DNA of 64,000 bases from UBA9676 sp963730065 (GTDB lineage Bacteria; Actinomycetota; Actinomycetes; Streptosporangiales; Streptosporangiaceae), in the NCBI GenBank assembly GCA_963730065.1, contig CAVSQL010000017.1, positions 124,001-188,000 on the forward strand. The letters are read 5' to 3'. Every line of letters begins with the position of its first letter. Position 1 is the first letter of the stretch. The position numbers and the translations under genes are program-made. The notes beneath the pieces are model-generated. The model saw only the letters and a program-made list of their open reading frames with translations. It ran no database searches and was not told the DNA's origin. Below, piece after piece: positions 34,274-42,958 of this stretch.

Positions 34274-35185
34274 TCACTGCTTCAGGGCGCCCGCCAGGGA
34301 ACGAGACATGAATTGCCGCTGCAGCGCGAAGAACACGATGGCGATCGGCACGAGCGACATGACCGCCGACGCCGACCAGAGACCAAAGTTGACTCCGCCG
34401 CGCGCGTGCAAGTTGGCGACGCCGACGGTCAGCAGTTCCATGTTGTTGCTGGTCGTCGCGATGAGCGGCCAGATGAAGCTGACGTATTGATCGGTGAAGA
34501 TGATCACCGCCAGGACCACCAGGCCGGGTTTGATCAGCGGCAGGACGATGCGCCAGTAGATGGTGAACTCGCTGAGGCCATCGAGCCGGGCGGCATTCAT
34601 GAGGTCCGAGGGCAAACCGAGAATGAATTGCCGCATCAGGAACACCCCGAGCGGGTTGGCCAGCGGGGGCAGGATCAACGCCCAGTACGTATCGAGCAGG
34701 CCGAGCGTTCTGATCAGCGTCCAGAGCGGCACGATCAGGGCGCTCAGAGGCACCATGAGAAGGATCAGCATGAAGATAAAGATGATCCGCTTTCCCGTGA
34801 TCTGCAGCTTGGCCAGTGCATATCCAGCCATTGAGTCTATGAGGACCTTGACAGCGGCGACCGAGCCCGCGACGATCAGCGTGTTCAGCATCCACCGCAG
34901 AAATTGAGTCTGGGTCAGCAGTTCCTCGAAGTTTCCGAGATAGAGCGGAAAAGGAAGCAGCTTCGGCGGGTAGGAGAAGATCTGATTGCTGTTTTTCACA
35001 GACGCCAGAATGACGTAGTAGAACGGGACGACAAACACCAGCGTGGCGAGCGCCAGGGCGGCGTGCCGGCCGGTGGATCCGAGTCGGCGACGTCGGTGCG
35101 CGCGACGAGCCTCCCTGGGGAGACTGGTGCCTGCGGCGCCGCCTCGGGCGGCGGGACGGGGCTCGACCTGCTTGACCGTGGCCAC
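34274..35185 (-). CDS. Sugar ABC importer permease, MalG type
   Basis: CUT1 permease subunit of 303 residues. GTG 35185 lies one base after the previous permease stop; the longer upstream frame is antisense overlap. About six membrane helices starting with ALATLVFVVPFYYVILAS. The EAA loop that docks on the ATPase is visible as LMNAARLDGLSEFTIYWRIV and PLIKPGL. The C-terminal FMSRSLAGALKQ is the normal MalG ending. The 5' 45 residues are Arg/Ala-rich and cytoplasmic. Confidence 0.92.
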   Translation of the reverse strand: MATVKQVEPRPAARGGAAGTSLPREARRAHRRRRLGSTGRHAALALATLVFVVPFYYVILASVKNSNQIFSYPPKLLPFPLYLGNFEELLTQTQFLRWMLNTLIVAGSVAAVKVLIDSMAGYALAKLQITGKRIIFIFMLILLMVPLSALIVPLWTLIRTLGLLDTYWALILPPLANPLGVFLMRQFILGLPSDLMNAARLDGLSEFTIYWRIVLPLIKPGLVVLAVIIFTDQYVSFIWPLIATTSNNMELLTVGVANLHARGGVNFGLWSASAVMSLVPIAIVFFALQRQFMSRSLAGALKQ

Positions 35186-35186
35186 G

Positions 35187-36107
35187 CTAATCCAACCCTC
35201 GCCGGCTGCGCAGCGCTCGAAGCTGGACCAGAGTGAGAACGAGGATGGCGGCGACGAGCAACGAGGACATGGCGGCCGCCAACCCGATCTCGTCGGGATA
35301 GGCGAAGACGTACTGCCAGACGCGATAGACGATTGTCGTCGTCGCATAGCCCGGTCCGCCAGCAGTCATGATCAGGGCGGTGTCGAATACCTGGAGGCCA
35401 AAGATCGTCGACACGACGAGCGCGAACAGCAATATCCGGCGCAGCATCGGCAGCGTCAGATGCCAGAAGCGCGCCAGCGGCCCGGCCCCATCGAGGGCCG
35501 CAGCCTGGTACAGCTCCTGCGGCAGGCCGATGAGGGCCGCGATGAAGAAGATCGCCCAATACCCCGCGTTGCGCCAGACGTCCACGGCCGCCAACGTCCG
35601 CAGCGCCGAGTTCTCTCCCAGCCACACAACCGGTTGAGCTCCGACGGCGTGCAGGATGTCGTTGAACAACCCGAAGTCGGGGTTTGTGAGGAACAGCCAG
35701 ATGAGCCCCGCCACGATACCCGGGACGAGGGTCGGGAAGTAGATCAGGAAGCGGTAGACGCCGCCGCCACGACCCACCTTGACCAGCAGGAGCGCCAGAA
35801 GGACGCCGAGCACGATCGTCAGGGGAACTGACAGCAACGCGAAATAGAGCGTGTTCTTCACGGCGGTCAGAGCATCCACCTGCTGTGGAAACGTCGTGTA
35901 GTTCTTGAGGCCCACGTTCGTGGTTACGCCCAGCAAACCGCCCGACCGGGTACTCCACCAGAACGTTCCCACCACCGGCACGAGCAGGAACAGGACAAAG
36001 AAAAAGAACATCGGGCCGAGAAACGCCCAGCCCGTGAGCTCGCGCTGAAGCCGCGCACGCCTCCGCAGCCGACGGTGCTCCGCGGGCGAAAGGCGCATCC
36101 CAGGCAA
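35187..36107 (-). CDS. Sugar ABC importer permease, MalF type
   Basis: CUT1 permease of 306 residues. TTG 36107 is supported by AAGGGG nine bases upstream; ATG 36098 is the alternative. Six predicted helices (LTGWAFLGPMFFFFVLFLL first). EAA loop: LYQAAALDGAGPLARFWHLT and LPMLRRIL. Pairs with the MalG-type subunit one base downstream to form the membrane channel of the importer. Confidence 0.93.
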   Translation of the reverse strand: MPGMRLSPAEHRRLRRRARLQRELTGWAFLGPMFFFFVLFLLVPVVGTFWWSTRSGGLLGVTTNVGLKNYTTFPQQVDALTAVKNTLYFALLSVPLTIVLGVLLALLLVKVGRGGGVYRFLIYFPTLVPGIVAGLIWLFLTNPDFGLFNDILHAVGAQPVVWLGENSALRTLAAVDVWRNAGYWAIFFIAALIGLPQELYQAAALDGAGPLARFWHLTLPMLRRILLFALVVSTIFGLQVFDTALIMTAGGPGYATTTIVYRVWQYVFAYPDEIGLAAAMSSLLVAAILVLTLVQLRALRSRRGLD

Positions 36108-36196
36108 CCGATGAGTCCCCTTCTAGCGCGTTAGCCGGCTGTCGCCTGCCACGCCGCGGGCCAGGTCAAGGTTGGCTGCCCCGACGGCCAGGAGTC

Positions 36197-37564
36197 TCAT
36201 AGAGCAGCTCCCGTCTGCTGCTGGACGATCTTCGCGACGTTTGCAACGGCCTGCTGCGCCGTCTCCTTTCCGCCGTAGCAGTTCTGGATCTCGGCCTCCG
36301 CACTGTTCTCGACGTCTGCCCACTGGGGGAAGTTCTCCAGCCCGACGGCGTACTTCTGGAACGACGCGAACGCCTCACCTAGCTGGGGCGCCGCCCACTT
36401 GCTGTAGCCGTAATGTGGAGCGTCGACCTGCGCCGGGTAGGTGCCCGAGTGGCCGGCCCAGTAAGCATCGTTTGGCGCGGAGGTCCACCACTTCAGAACT
36501 TCCCACATCAGATCCTGGTCCGATGACTGAGGGTTGATCATGTACAAGCTCAAGTCGTTGAAGTTGACTCGGCTGACCGGACCGGGTGGATACGGGAGCA
36601 GCTTCCAGTTGAAGGGGACCTTCGCGGGCAGCGTCGTCGTCGTGGCGAGGTCGGAGGAGTAGATCGCCATCTTGCCGGCGGCGAACGCCGCTGGCGCGTC
36701 GTCGTACGTGTAGGTGCCGAGCGGTGGCGCTATCCCCTTCTTGAACAGGTCGGCGAACTGCTGTGTCGCCAGCACCACGTCCGGATGGTTGACGTTGACG
36801 GTCTTGTGATCCGCAGTCAGATACGAGCCGCCTGCGGCGCGGAGGCGCTGGTACCACTCTCCGTACCCGCCGATCTGGATGCCGATCCCGAACCCGTACG
36901 TCTTGCCCGGCTTGGTCATCTTGGTGACGGCTTCGAGGAAGGTGGGCCACGAGTCGGCGAAACTCTCGTCGAACCCTGCCGCGTTCACCATGTCCATGTT
37001 CACGAACATGGCATCCTCGACGTGCCAGCTGATAGGGAGACCGAGGATCTTCGGGCCGTAGGACTCGATCCGGTTCATGTAGAGGTACTTGGCCTTTTCC
37101 GCGGCGAAGGACGGGGCGTTGACGCGCGAGGCGAGGTCGACGAAGGTGTCGTGGGCCTCGTAGTCCGGATAGGAGCTCTCGGTCGTCATGTAGATGTCCT
37201 GCGCGCCTTCGATCACAGACGTGTTGATCTGCTGACCGGCGGAGCCCCAGTCGTACAGGCGGAACGAGAACGTGACCTTGGGATGCACAGCCTGGAACGC
37301 CTGGGCGGTGCGCTGCTGATGGGCCACCTCCTGGTTGGACCAGGGACCGATGAGGAACCGCACGTTGCCCGCCAGCGCCCCGGGCGCCGCGCTGCTGCTG
37401 CTGGTGGACGGGGACGGGTTGCTGCATGCGGCGACGACCGAGGCGACGGCTCCGGGCGCGAGGCCAAGCGCCAGCAACCGCACCACGAATGTCCGCCGCG
37501 AAATCCCGCCTTCGAGGTAGGACTCGGCCAAGTCACTCGTCTGGCGATCAATATGAGAACCCAC
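36197..37564 (-). CDS. Sugar ABC importer substrate-binding lipoprotein
   Basis: Extracellular solute-binding protein family 1, 455 residues. GTG 37564 is chosen because AGGAGGA sits six bases upstream. The N terminus has a twin-arginine-like signal (GGISRRTFVVRLLALGLAPG) ending in the lipobox VVAAC; the mature protein starts with a Ser/Pro-rich tether. The family core NVRFLIGPWSNQEVAHQ and the periplasmic-type two-lobe body follow (WHVEDAMFVNMDMVNAAGFDE region). First gene of the operon; three 19-bp-spaced repeats upstream are a probable operator. Ligand inferred as a plant-derived oligosaccharide. Confidence 0.92.
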   Translation of the reverse strand: MGSHIDRQTSDLAESYLEGGISRRTFVVRLLALGLAPGAVASVVAACSNPSPSTSSSSAAPGALAGNVRFLIGPWSNQEVAHQQRTAQAFQAVHPKVTFSFRLYDWGSAGQQINTSVIEGAQDIYMTTESSYPDYEAHDTFVDLASRVNAPSFAAEKAKYLYMNRIESYGPKILGLPISWHVEDAMFVNMDMVNAAGFDESFADSWPTFLEAVTKMTKPGKTYGFGIGIQIGGYGEWYQRLRAAGGSYLTADHKTVNVNHPDVVLATQQFADLFKKGIAPPLGTYTYDDAPAAFAAGKMAIYSSDLATTTTLPAKVPFNWKLLPYPPGPVSRVNFNDLSLYMINPQSSDQDLMWEVLKWWTSAPNDAYWAGHSGTYPAQVDAPHYGYSKWAAPQLGEAFASFQKYAVGLENFPQWADVENSAEAEIQNCYGGKETAQQAVANVAKIVQQQTGAAL

Positions 37565-37616
37565 GTCAAGTCCTCCTCCGGCACGACGGTTGACAGGATG
37601 TCGGGACAGGGACAAC

Positions 37617-37661
37617 TGAGCGGGACATCCGGCATCCGCTCAATGAGTGCGCATCCGCTCA
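37617..37661. promoter_or_regulatory. Three heptamers at 19-bp spacing, probable operator of the sugar operon
   Basis: TGAGCGG at 37617-37623 and its complement CCGCTCA at 37636-37642 and 37655-37661. The second and third belong to identical 11-mers GCATCCGCTCA (37632 and 37651). The 19-bp period is close to two helical turns, putting all sites on one face of the DNA about 55-100 bases upstream of the binding-protein gene. No LacI, DeoR or GntR gene lies beside it. Confidence 0.5.
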
Positions 37662-38243
37662 CCGCAGTATGATCCCGGGCTAGGGCTGGTGCAAGGCCTA
37701 GGCGGGAATTGCCGCCCGGTCAGACCGTCTCCGTGATCGTGCCGTGACCTGCCCGGCTTTGATCCAGAACGGTGACGCCGTCCATGGCCACGTTGGCCTC
37801 GACCGCTCGCCCGCCGGGATGACCTGCTGCGTACTCTGATCGTCACCCGCTCTCCGGCGGGCATCGCAGGCAGACTGCGATCCCGCCCCGCCGGGGCGGG
37901 CCTGCAGGCGGGCGGTGTATTTCTCGTCCAGCCCCATGTCGGCACCGGAAGGGCTACGAAGCCGTGACCTGGCACCAAAGGTCACGGCGACGTCATTTGT
38001 GGCCTTGTCGTGCGACAGGCTGAACGCCGGCGAAGAACAGCACCGGCGCTTCCGTTCCCGATCCGGATCGGCAGGGGCCCACGGGGCCGGGCCAGTGCAC
38101 GCCGAGCCCGGCGGTGAGGCCCGATCCAGCCCAGCGAAAATCCCCCGTCGGGGCTTGCACCGGCTCCTGAGCAGGCAGATACTTCACGCGAGCAGATGTG
38201 CGACACATGAGCGAATGCTCGTGATGTGAGGGGAGGCTAGCTG
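37662..38243. other. Divergent intergenic region of the island
   Basis: About 580 bases between the operator repeats and the plus-strand operon. I find no gene I can support; the last part contains GGGGAGG, the ribosome site of the epimerase remnant. It presumably holds the promoter of the 38.2-43.7 kb gene chain. Confidence 0.5.
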
Positions 38244-38399
38244 GTGACCGTGCCGCGCCTCAGTGCCGGAGTGATTACCGCGGACCTGGCCAGGCTGGGC
38301 ATGGAGCTGGAGATCCTCCGTGGCAAGGCAGCCTGGGCGCATGTCGATGTGATGGATGGCAGGTTCTGTCCGCAGCTGACGGTTGGCCCGGTGCCATGA
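38244..38399 (+). pseudogene. Ribulose-phosphate 3-epimerase-like N-terminal remnant
   Basis: GTG 38244 with GGGGAGG upstream opens a 51-residue frame, LSAGVITADLARLGMELEIL then AHVDVMDGRFCPQLTVGP, the first beta-alpha units and the DVMDG metal/phosphate motif of pentulose-5-phosphate 3-epimerases (normally about 220 residues). It then stops at TGA 38397-38399, overlapping the ATG of the next gene. The rest of the barrel is deleted. The signals for translation and coupling remain, so it may serve only as a leader for the dehydrogenase. Confidence 0.65.
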
Positions 38400-39463
38400 G
38401 CAATCCTGTGCCGGTCCGTGTCCTGGTGGTCGGCGATCCGTACATGCCGGCGTCGGTCTATGCCCCGTATCTGGCGGTCTTGGGTAACAGGGTCGCTGTT
38501 ACCTCTGTGCAGATCACCGGCGTAGCTGCGCCGCCGCGTACCGGGTCGGAGCGGCGGCTGCGGGAGTATGTGGGCGACCCGGCTGAGATCGCCCGCGCCG
38601 CCGCGGGCCAGGAGGTGCTGATCGTGCACGGCGCGCCGGTCAGCGCGGAGGTGCTGGATGCGGCGCCGTTGCGGCTGGTGTGCTGTGCCCGCGGCGGGCC
38701 GGTGAACGTGGACGTGGCGGCGGCGACCGACCGGGGTATCCCGGTGGTAAACACGCCGGGCAAGAACGCTGCAGCCGTCGCCGAACTGACGATCGCCTTC
38801 GCGCTGCTGCTCATCCGGGCGGTCCCGCGCGCCAGCCGCTACCTGGCCGAGCGGGGCAGCTTCGCGGAGTCGGTGTTCGGGGGCGGTGAGTTCTTCGGCC
38901 GCGAGGCCGCCAGCCTCACCCTCGGGCTGGTCGGCCTTGGCCGGGTCGGCCGCGAGGTGGCGGCGCGGGCGCGGACGCTCGGATTCGCGCTGCTGGCCTG
39001 CGACCCGCAGATACCGGAAGCGGTGGCTGAGGGCGTCGACATGGTGCCGCTGGAGGCCCTGCTGGAGCGGTCCGACATCGTGTCGGTGCACGCGCGAGCC
39101 ACGCCGGAGAACCGGCGCATGTTCTCCCATGCCGAGTTCGCACGCATGCGGCCGGGTGCCCTTTTCATCAACACCGCCCGCGAGTCGCTGGTGGACGAGC
39201 CAGCGCTGCAGGCGGCGCTGGAGCACGGCGTGCTGGGCGGGGCAGGGCTGGATGTGCTGGAACGGCCGCCGTCCGGAACGCGCCATCCCCTGCTGGCCGC
39301 TCCCAACGTCCTGGTCACGCCCCACATCGGCGGTGCGACCACCGAGACCCTGGCCCGCGGCGCACAGCGCGCCGTCGCCGCCGTCGCCAGCCTTCTGGCC
39401 GGGCAGGCACCCGACGACGTGATGAATCCCCAGGTCCTGAACGCAGGAAAGGCAATGACATGA
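38396..39463 (+). CDS. D-2-hydroxyacid dehydrogenase (PGDH/hydroxypyruvate reductase-like)
   Basis: NAD-dependent dehydrogenase of 355 residues; ATG overlaps the previous stop (ATGA). Rossmann motif LGLVGLGRVGREVAARA at about 183-199, catalytic Arg in INTARESLVDE, Glu in LDVLERPP, and His in VTPHIGGATTETLARG. Family members interconvert 2-keto and D-2-hydroxy acids such as 3-phosphoglycerate, glyoxylate or hydroxypyruvate. Within a sugar-acid operon, reduction of a keto-acid product (glyoxylate, hydroxypyruvate) or oxidation of a sugar acid is plausible. Confidence 0.9.
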   Translation: MSNPVPVRVLVVGDPYMPASVYAPYLAVLGNRVAVTSVQITGVAAPPRTGSERRLREYVGDPAEIARAAAGQEVLIVHGAPVSAEVLDAAPLRLVCCARGGPVNVDVAAATDRGIPVVNTPGKNAAAVAELTIAFALLLIRAVPRASRYLAERGSFAESVFGGGEFFGREAASLTLGLVGLGRVGREVAARARTLGFALLACDPQIPEAVAEGVDMVPLEALLERSDIVSVHARATPENRRMFSHAEFARMRPGALFINTARESLVDEPALQAALEHGVLGGAGLDVLERPPSGTRHPLLAAPNVLVTPHIGGATTETLARGAQRAVAAVASLLAGQAPDDVMNPQVLNAGKAMT

Positions 39464-39639
39464 CAGCTACGCGTCCTGCCGGAGGTTCGGCGACCAATGA
39501 GGGCGATCTGGTCGGCCAGATGATGGCGGCCATGCGGTCGAATGACCCAGACGTGGTCCTCGAGCTGTACGCGGACGACTGCCAGGTGGCAGATCCGGCC
39601 AGAAATTCCCGGTCCGGGGAATGGTGGCGGGAACGATGA
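39460..39639 (+). pseudogene. NTF2/SnoaL-like N-terminal remnant
   Basis: 59-codon frame whose ATG overlaps the dehydrogenase stop (ATGACATGA region). VGQMMAAMRSNDPDVVLELY then ADDCQVADPA is the first helix and strand of SnoaL/NTF2-like proteins (usually 110-140 residues); the rest is missing and the frame closes two bases before the amidohydrolase ATG. As with its neighbours, the coupling signals are kept although the domain is not. Confidence 0.45.
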
Positions 39640-39640
39640 G

Positions 39641-40891
39641 ATGACTTACGACCTGCTTATCCAGGGCGGCCGGATCGTTGACCCCGCCGAGTCGAGGGAC
39701 GCCACGGGAGATGTGGCGATCTCCAAGGGCCAGGTCGCGTTGGTCGCCGACCACATCCCGGCGGCAAGCTCGGTGCCGGTGGTGGACGCCACCGGCCTGC
39801 TCGTGCTCCCCGGACTGATCGACCTGCACGCCCATGTCTTCCACGACTTCACCTACTGGGGCGTGGACCCAGACCTGATTGCCCACAACAGCGGCGTCAC
39901 CACCTGGGTGGACGCCGGCTCGACCGGCGCCCTGACGCTCCGCGGCTTCCGGCGGCAGGTGGTGCAGCGCACCGAGGCGCGCATCAAGGCCTTCGTCAAT
40001 ATCTCGTCGATCGGCCTGGTCGCGCCCGAATTCGAGCTCTCCCAGCCGAGCTACCTCGACCTGGACCTGCTGGGCCGCGCGCTGGCCGGAAACCTCGACT
40101 TCGTGGTCGGCATCAAGGTCCGGATGGCGAGCCCGACCGTGGGGTCCACCGGCCTGCTGGCCCTGCACCGCGCGCTCCAGGCGGCCAGCGAGCATGAGCT
40201 GCCGCTCATGGTGCACATCGCGGACGCACCGCCGGAGATCAGCGACGTGCTGGCCCTGCTGCGGCCCGGTGACATCGTTACCCACTGCTGCACCGGCGGC
40301 TCGATGAAGCTCGTCGACGATGCGGGGGCGCCGCTGGACGCCACGCGTAAGGCGCTCGATCGCGGGATCATCCTCGATGTCGGGCACGGCGCGGGCAGCC
40401 TGAACTTCGCCAGCGCCGCGGGCATGCTCTCGGCCGGGATCATGCCGCACGTCATCTCCACCGACCTGCACCAGATGAGCCTGCATGTGGGCTCTCTGGT
40501 CTCGAGCGACGCGGTGGAGTCGCCGGTCATCCAGCTCCGGGGGGACGGCACGGACGACCGGCTCGACCTGCCGCTGTGCATGAGCAAGTTCCTGGCCTTC
40601 GGCGTGCCGCTCACCGACGTCGTCGCGGCGGCCACCAGCCGCCCGGCCGCGGCCATCGGCCTGGGCGGCCAGATCGGGAGCCTGCGAGCAGGCGCACCCG
40701 CCGACATCGGGCTCTTCCGCCTGGTGGACGAGCCCGTCACTTACACCGACGTGTCGGGCAACGCCCGCACTGGGAATCAACGGCTGGTCAACGTCGCGAC
40801 GTTCATCGGCGGCCGCCGCCTGGCCGATCCCGGCTCGGCGGACATGGCGCCGTGGGTGGAGCGGATCCCGTCGGAGGTCACCGATGGCTGA
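39641..40891 (+). CDS. Amidohydrolase/deacetylase-family metallohydrolase
   Basis: TIM-barrel amidohydrolase of 416 residues, ATG 39641. Metal site: H-x-H in PGLIDLHAHVFHD (about 58-70), probable carboxylated Lys in FVVGIKVRMAS, His in PLMVHIADAP, His in DIVTHCCTGG and Asp in VISTDLHQMS. The opening TYDLLIQGGRIVDPAESRD and the composite beta-sandwich are standard for dihydroorotase/N-acetyl-sugar deacetylase relatives. Uncertain substrate: N-acyl amino sugar or cyclic amide/lactone. Overlaps the next mini-ORF by 8 bases. Confidence 0.85.
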   Translation: MTYDLLIQGGRIVDPAESRDATGDVAISKGQVALVADHIPAASSVPVVDATGLLVLPGLIDLHAHVFHDFTYWGVDPDLIAHNSGVTTWVDAGSTGALTLRGFRRQVVQRTEARIKAFVNISSIGLVAPEFELSQPSYLDLDLLGRALAGNLDFVVGIKVRMASPTVGSTGLLALHRALQAASEHELPLMVHIADAPPEISDVLALLRPGDIVTHCCTGGSMKLVDDAGAPLDATRKALDRGIILDVGHGAGSLNFASAAGMLSAGIMPHVISTDLHQMSLHVGSLVSSDAVESPVIQLRGDGTDDRLDLPLCMSKFLAFGVPLTDVVAAATSRPAAAIGLGGQIGSLRAGAPADIGLFRLVDEPVTYTDVSGNARTGNQRLVNVATFIGGRRLADPGSADMAPWVERIPSEVTDG

Positions 40892-40970
40892 ACTGCGCCG
40901 GCCCGATGAGGTGTTCGTCGCTGGCTTGGCGGGCCAGGGCAGTGACCGGCCAGCCAGCAGGCGGCCATGA
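40884..40970 (+). other. 28-residue mini-ORF linking two genes
   Basis: ATG 40884 lies within the last codons of the amidohydrolase gene; the frame (MAELRRPDEVFVAGLAGQG and a short Arg/Pro tail) ends in ATGA, shared with the next start. It has no recognisable family. Given the two remnants earlier in the same operon, I suspect the collapsed shell of a gene, kept as a coupling relay; chance overlap is the alternative. Confidence 0.35.
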
Positions 40971-42958
40971 CCGCGGATGGGCCCGCGGGACAGCTGGGGC
41001 CACTGCCGTCAGAGAACCAGATCCTCCGCGGGGGCGATCAGCTCCCGGAGGACATCGTCGGGGTCCGCGCGGGTGACCTGAGCGCAGAGTTCGCCGCTGG
41101 CGGCCTGCGGTACCTGCGGGTCGGAGACATCGAGGTGGCCCGGCGCATCGTGGTCGCAGTGCGAGACCAGGCCTGGAACACGGTTCCGCCGGCCTTGTCG
41201 CAGGTTCGGATCCGCCAGACTGGCGACGAGTTCCGGATCACCTTCGTGTCCAGCCACGAGGCGGGCGAGCTGTGCTTCATATGGAAGGGCATCATTTGCG
41301 GTACGGCGGACGGGTCGTGCTCCTTCAGGATGGACGGCAGTGCCGTCACGTCGTTTCCGTACCGCCGGATAGGAATCTGCGTCCTGCACCCGCCCGGGGA
41401 GTTCGCCGGCCAGGGCTTCTCGGCCACCGGGGGCAGCACGGCGATCTCGGGCGAATTGCCGGCCCTGGTAGCACCGCCGGGCCCGAGCGCAGGCATCGAT
41501 GAGCCCCTCGTCCCAGCCTTCGCGCGGCTCGCGCTGTCTGGCCGCCACGTCGTCGCCGAGTTCAGCTTCACCGGAGATCACTTCGAGATCGAGGATCAGC
41601 GCAACTGGACGGATGCCTCGTTCAAGTCGTACAGCCGACTGCCCGTCGTCAGCGCCCGGCCGGAACATCTCGCCGCCGGAAAGCGTCTCCAGCAGGCCGT
41701 CTCGGTATCGGCCACTGTGCGGCGCGGCACATCGCGAATCACGCTCCCGGCCGTGCCCCAGATCGTCATCGGTGATGAGACGGCCGCCTCCATGCCCGAG
41801 GTGGGCCTGGCTCACGCTGGTCAGTCACCACCCCCGGTCCCGGGCACAGCCAAGCTCCTGGCCCGGATCGCCCCGGCTCATCTGAGGGCCGATGTGCACG
41901 TGCAGACCGAAGGCTGGGCCGAACGGCTCGGCCGCGCACGGCGGCAGGCGCAGGAGCTGGGCTGCCCGCTTGAGATCGCCGTCTTCCTGGAAGCGGGCAT
42001 TCCGGCAGGCCTGGGGCAGCTAGCTTCGGCACTGGCGCAGGTGCCCGTTCGCCGCGTGCTGGTCTACCGCGCAGGTGCTGAAAGCACGCCGGGCGGGGAC
42101 GTGGCCGCGGTGCGGGAGGCGCTGGCGGCGCTGCCACCAGATACCCCGTTTGGTGGCGGCACCGACCTCCACTTCGCCGAGCTCAACCGGTCACGGCCCG
42201 ACATGGCAATGATGGACGAGGTCGCATTTCCCATCACTCCGCAGGTCCATGCGGCCGACGAGGCCTCGATGGTGGAGACCGCCGAAGGCGTGCGGGCGGT
42301 CGTCCGCACCGCCCGGACCTTCTCCGCCGGGCGGCCGGTGGTTGTATCGCCGATCTCGCTCCGCCCCCGGTTCAACCCCGACGAACCGGATATGCCGAAC
42401 GGGCCGGCCGCGGGCCGGCCGGCCAACGCTGACCCCCGCCAGCTGTCATTGTTCGCCGCGTGCTGGGCCCTGGCGACCATGAAGGCCCTGGCCGAAGAGG
42501 GAGTCCACGCCACGACCTGGTTCGAGACCATCGGGCCGAGGGGCGTCATCGACTTCCCCGCGCACCGTCGCCTGATTTTCCCGGTGTACCACCTTCTCCG
42601 GGACGTGTGTGAACTCGGCGGGGCCCCGCTGCTTGCTTGCTCCGGCGACCCGCTGCGGGCCACAGCCATCACAGTCCGCCGCGGCGACCGCACCGCCATT
42701 CTCGTGGCCAACCTCCGCCCGGAGCCATCGGCCGTCGAGGTCCGGCTGCCGCGCCGGCTGTGGCAGAGCGACTTGGCGATCCGCAGGCTGAACACCACGA
42801 CCGCGGCGGACGCGATGCTCAGCCCGGAGACCTTCCGCGGCCAGGCACGGGCGCACCCGGTGCACCGCGCCGTGCTGCGCCTCGACCTACTTCCCTACGA
42901 GTACTGCCGGCTTGACCTCGGGCCGGGCGGCGAACAGAACGGGTGGCATGAGCCCTAA
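40967..42958 (+). CDS. D-apionate lactonase-like protein (three-domain)
   Basis: 663 residues, cytoplasmic (no signal). I recognise the layout of D-apionolactone hydrolase (ApnL): N-terminal beta domain with AGDLSAEFAAGGLRYLRVGD, VRDQAWNTVPP, FRMDGSAVTSFPYRRIGICV and LHPPGE; the FEIEDQRNWTDASFKSYSRL segment that is the most family-specific part; a TIM-barrel middle (about 300-560, with GGGTDLHFAELNR and TWFETIGPRG); and a C-terminal beta domain (to LLPYEYCRLDL). ApnL opens D-apionolactone in oxidative apiose catabolism. The assignment is from memory of the family pattern, not a search. ATGA-coupled to the mini-ORF and overlapping the downstream SDR by 11 bases. Confidence 0.7.
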   Translation: MTADGPAGQLGPLPSENQILRGGDQLPEDIVGVRAGDLSAEFAAGGLRYLRVGDIEVARRIVVAVRDQAWNTVPPALSQVRIRQTGDEFRITFVSSHEAGELCFIWKGIICGTADGSCSFRMDGSAVTSFPYRRIGICVLHPPGEFAGQGFSATGGSTAISGELPALVAPPGPSAGIDEPLVPAFARLALSGRHVVAEFSFTGDHFEIEDQRNWTDASFKSYSRLPVVSARPEHLAAGKRLQQAVSVSATVRRGTSRITLPAVPQIVIGDETAASMPEVGLAHAGQSPPPVPGTAKLLARIAPAHLRADVHVQTEGWAERLGRARRQAQELGCPLEIAVFLEAGIPAGLGQLASALAQVPVRRVLVYRAGAESTPGGDVAAVREALAALPPDTPFGGGTDLHFAELNRSRPDMAMMDEVAFPITPQVHAADEASMVETAEGVRAVVRTARTFSAGRPVVVSPISLRPRFNPDEPDMPNGPAAGRPANADPRQLSLFAACWALATMKALAEEGVHATTWFETIGPRGVIDFPAHRRLIFPVYHLLRDVCELGGAPLLACSGDPLRATAITVRRGDRTAILVANLRPEPSAVEVRLPRRLWQSDLAIRRLNTTTAADAMLSPETFRGQARAHPVHRAVLRLDLLPYEYCRLDLGPGGEQNGWHEP

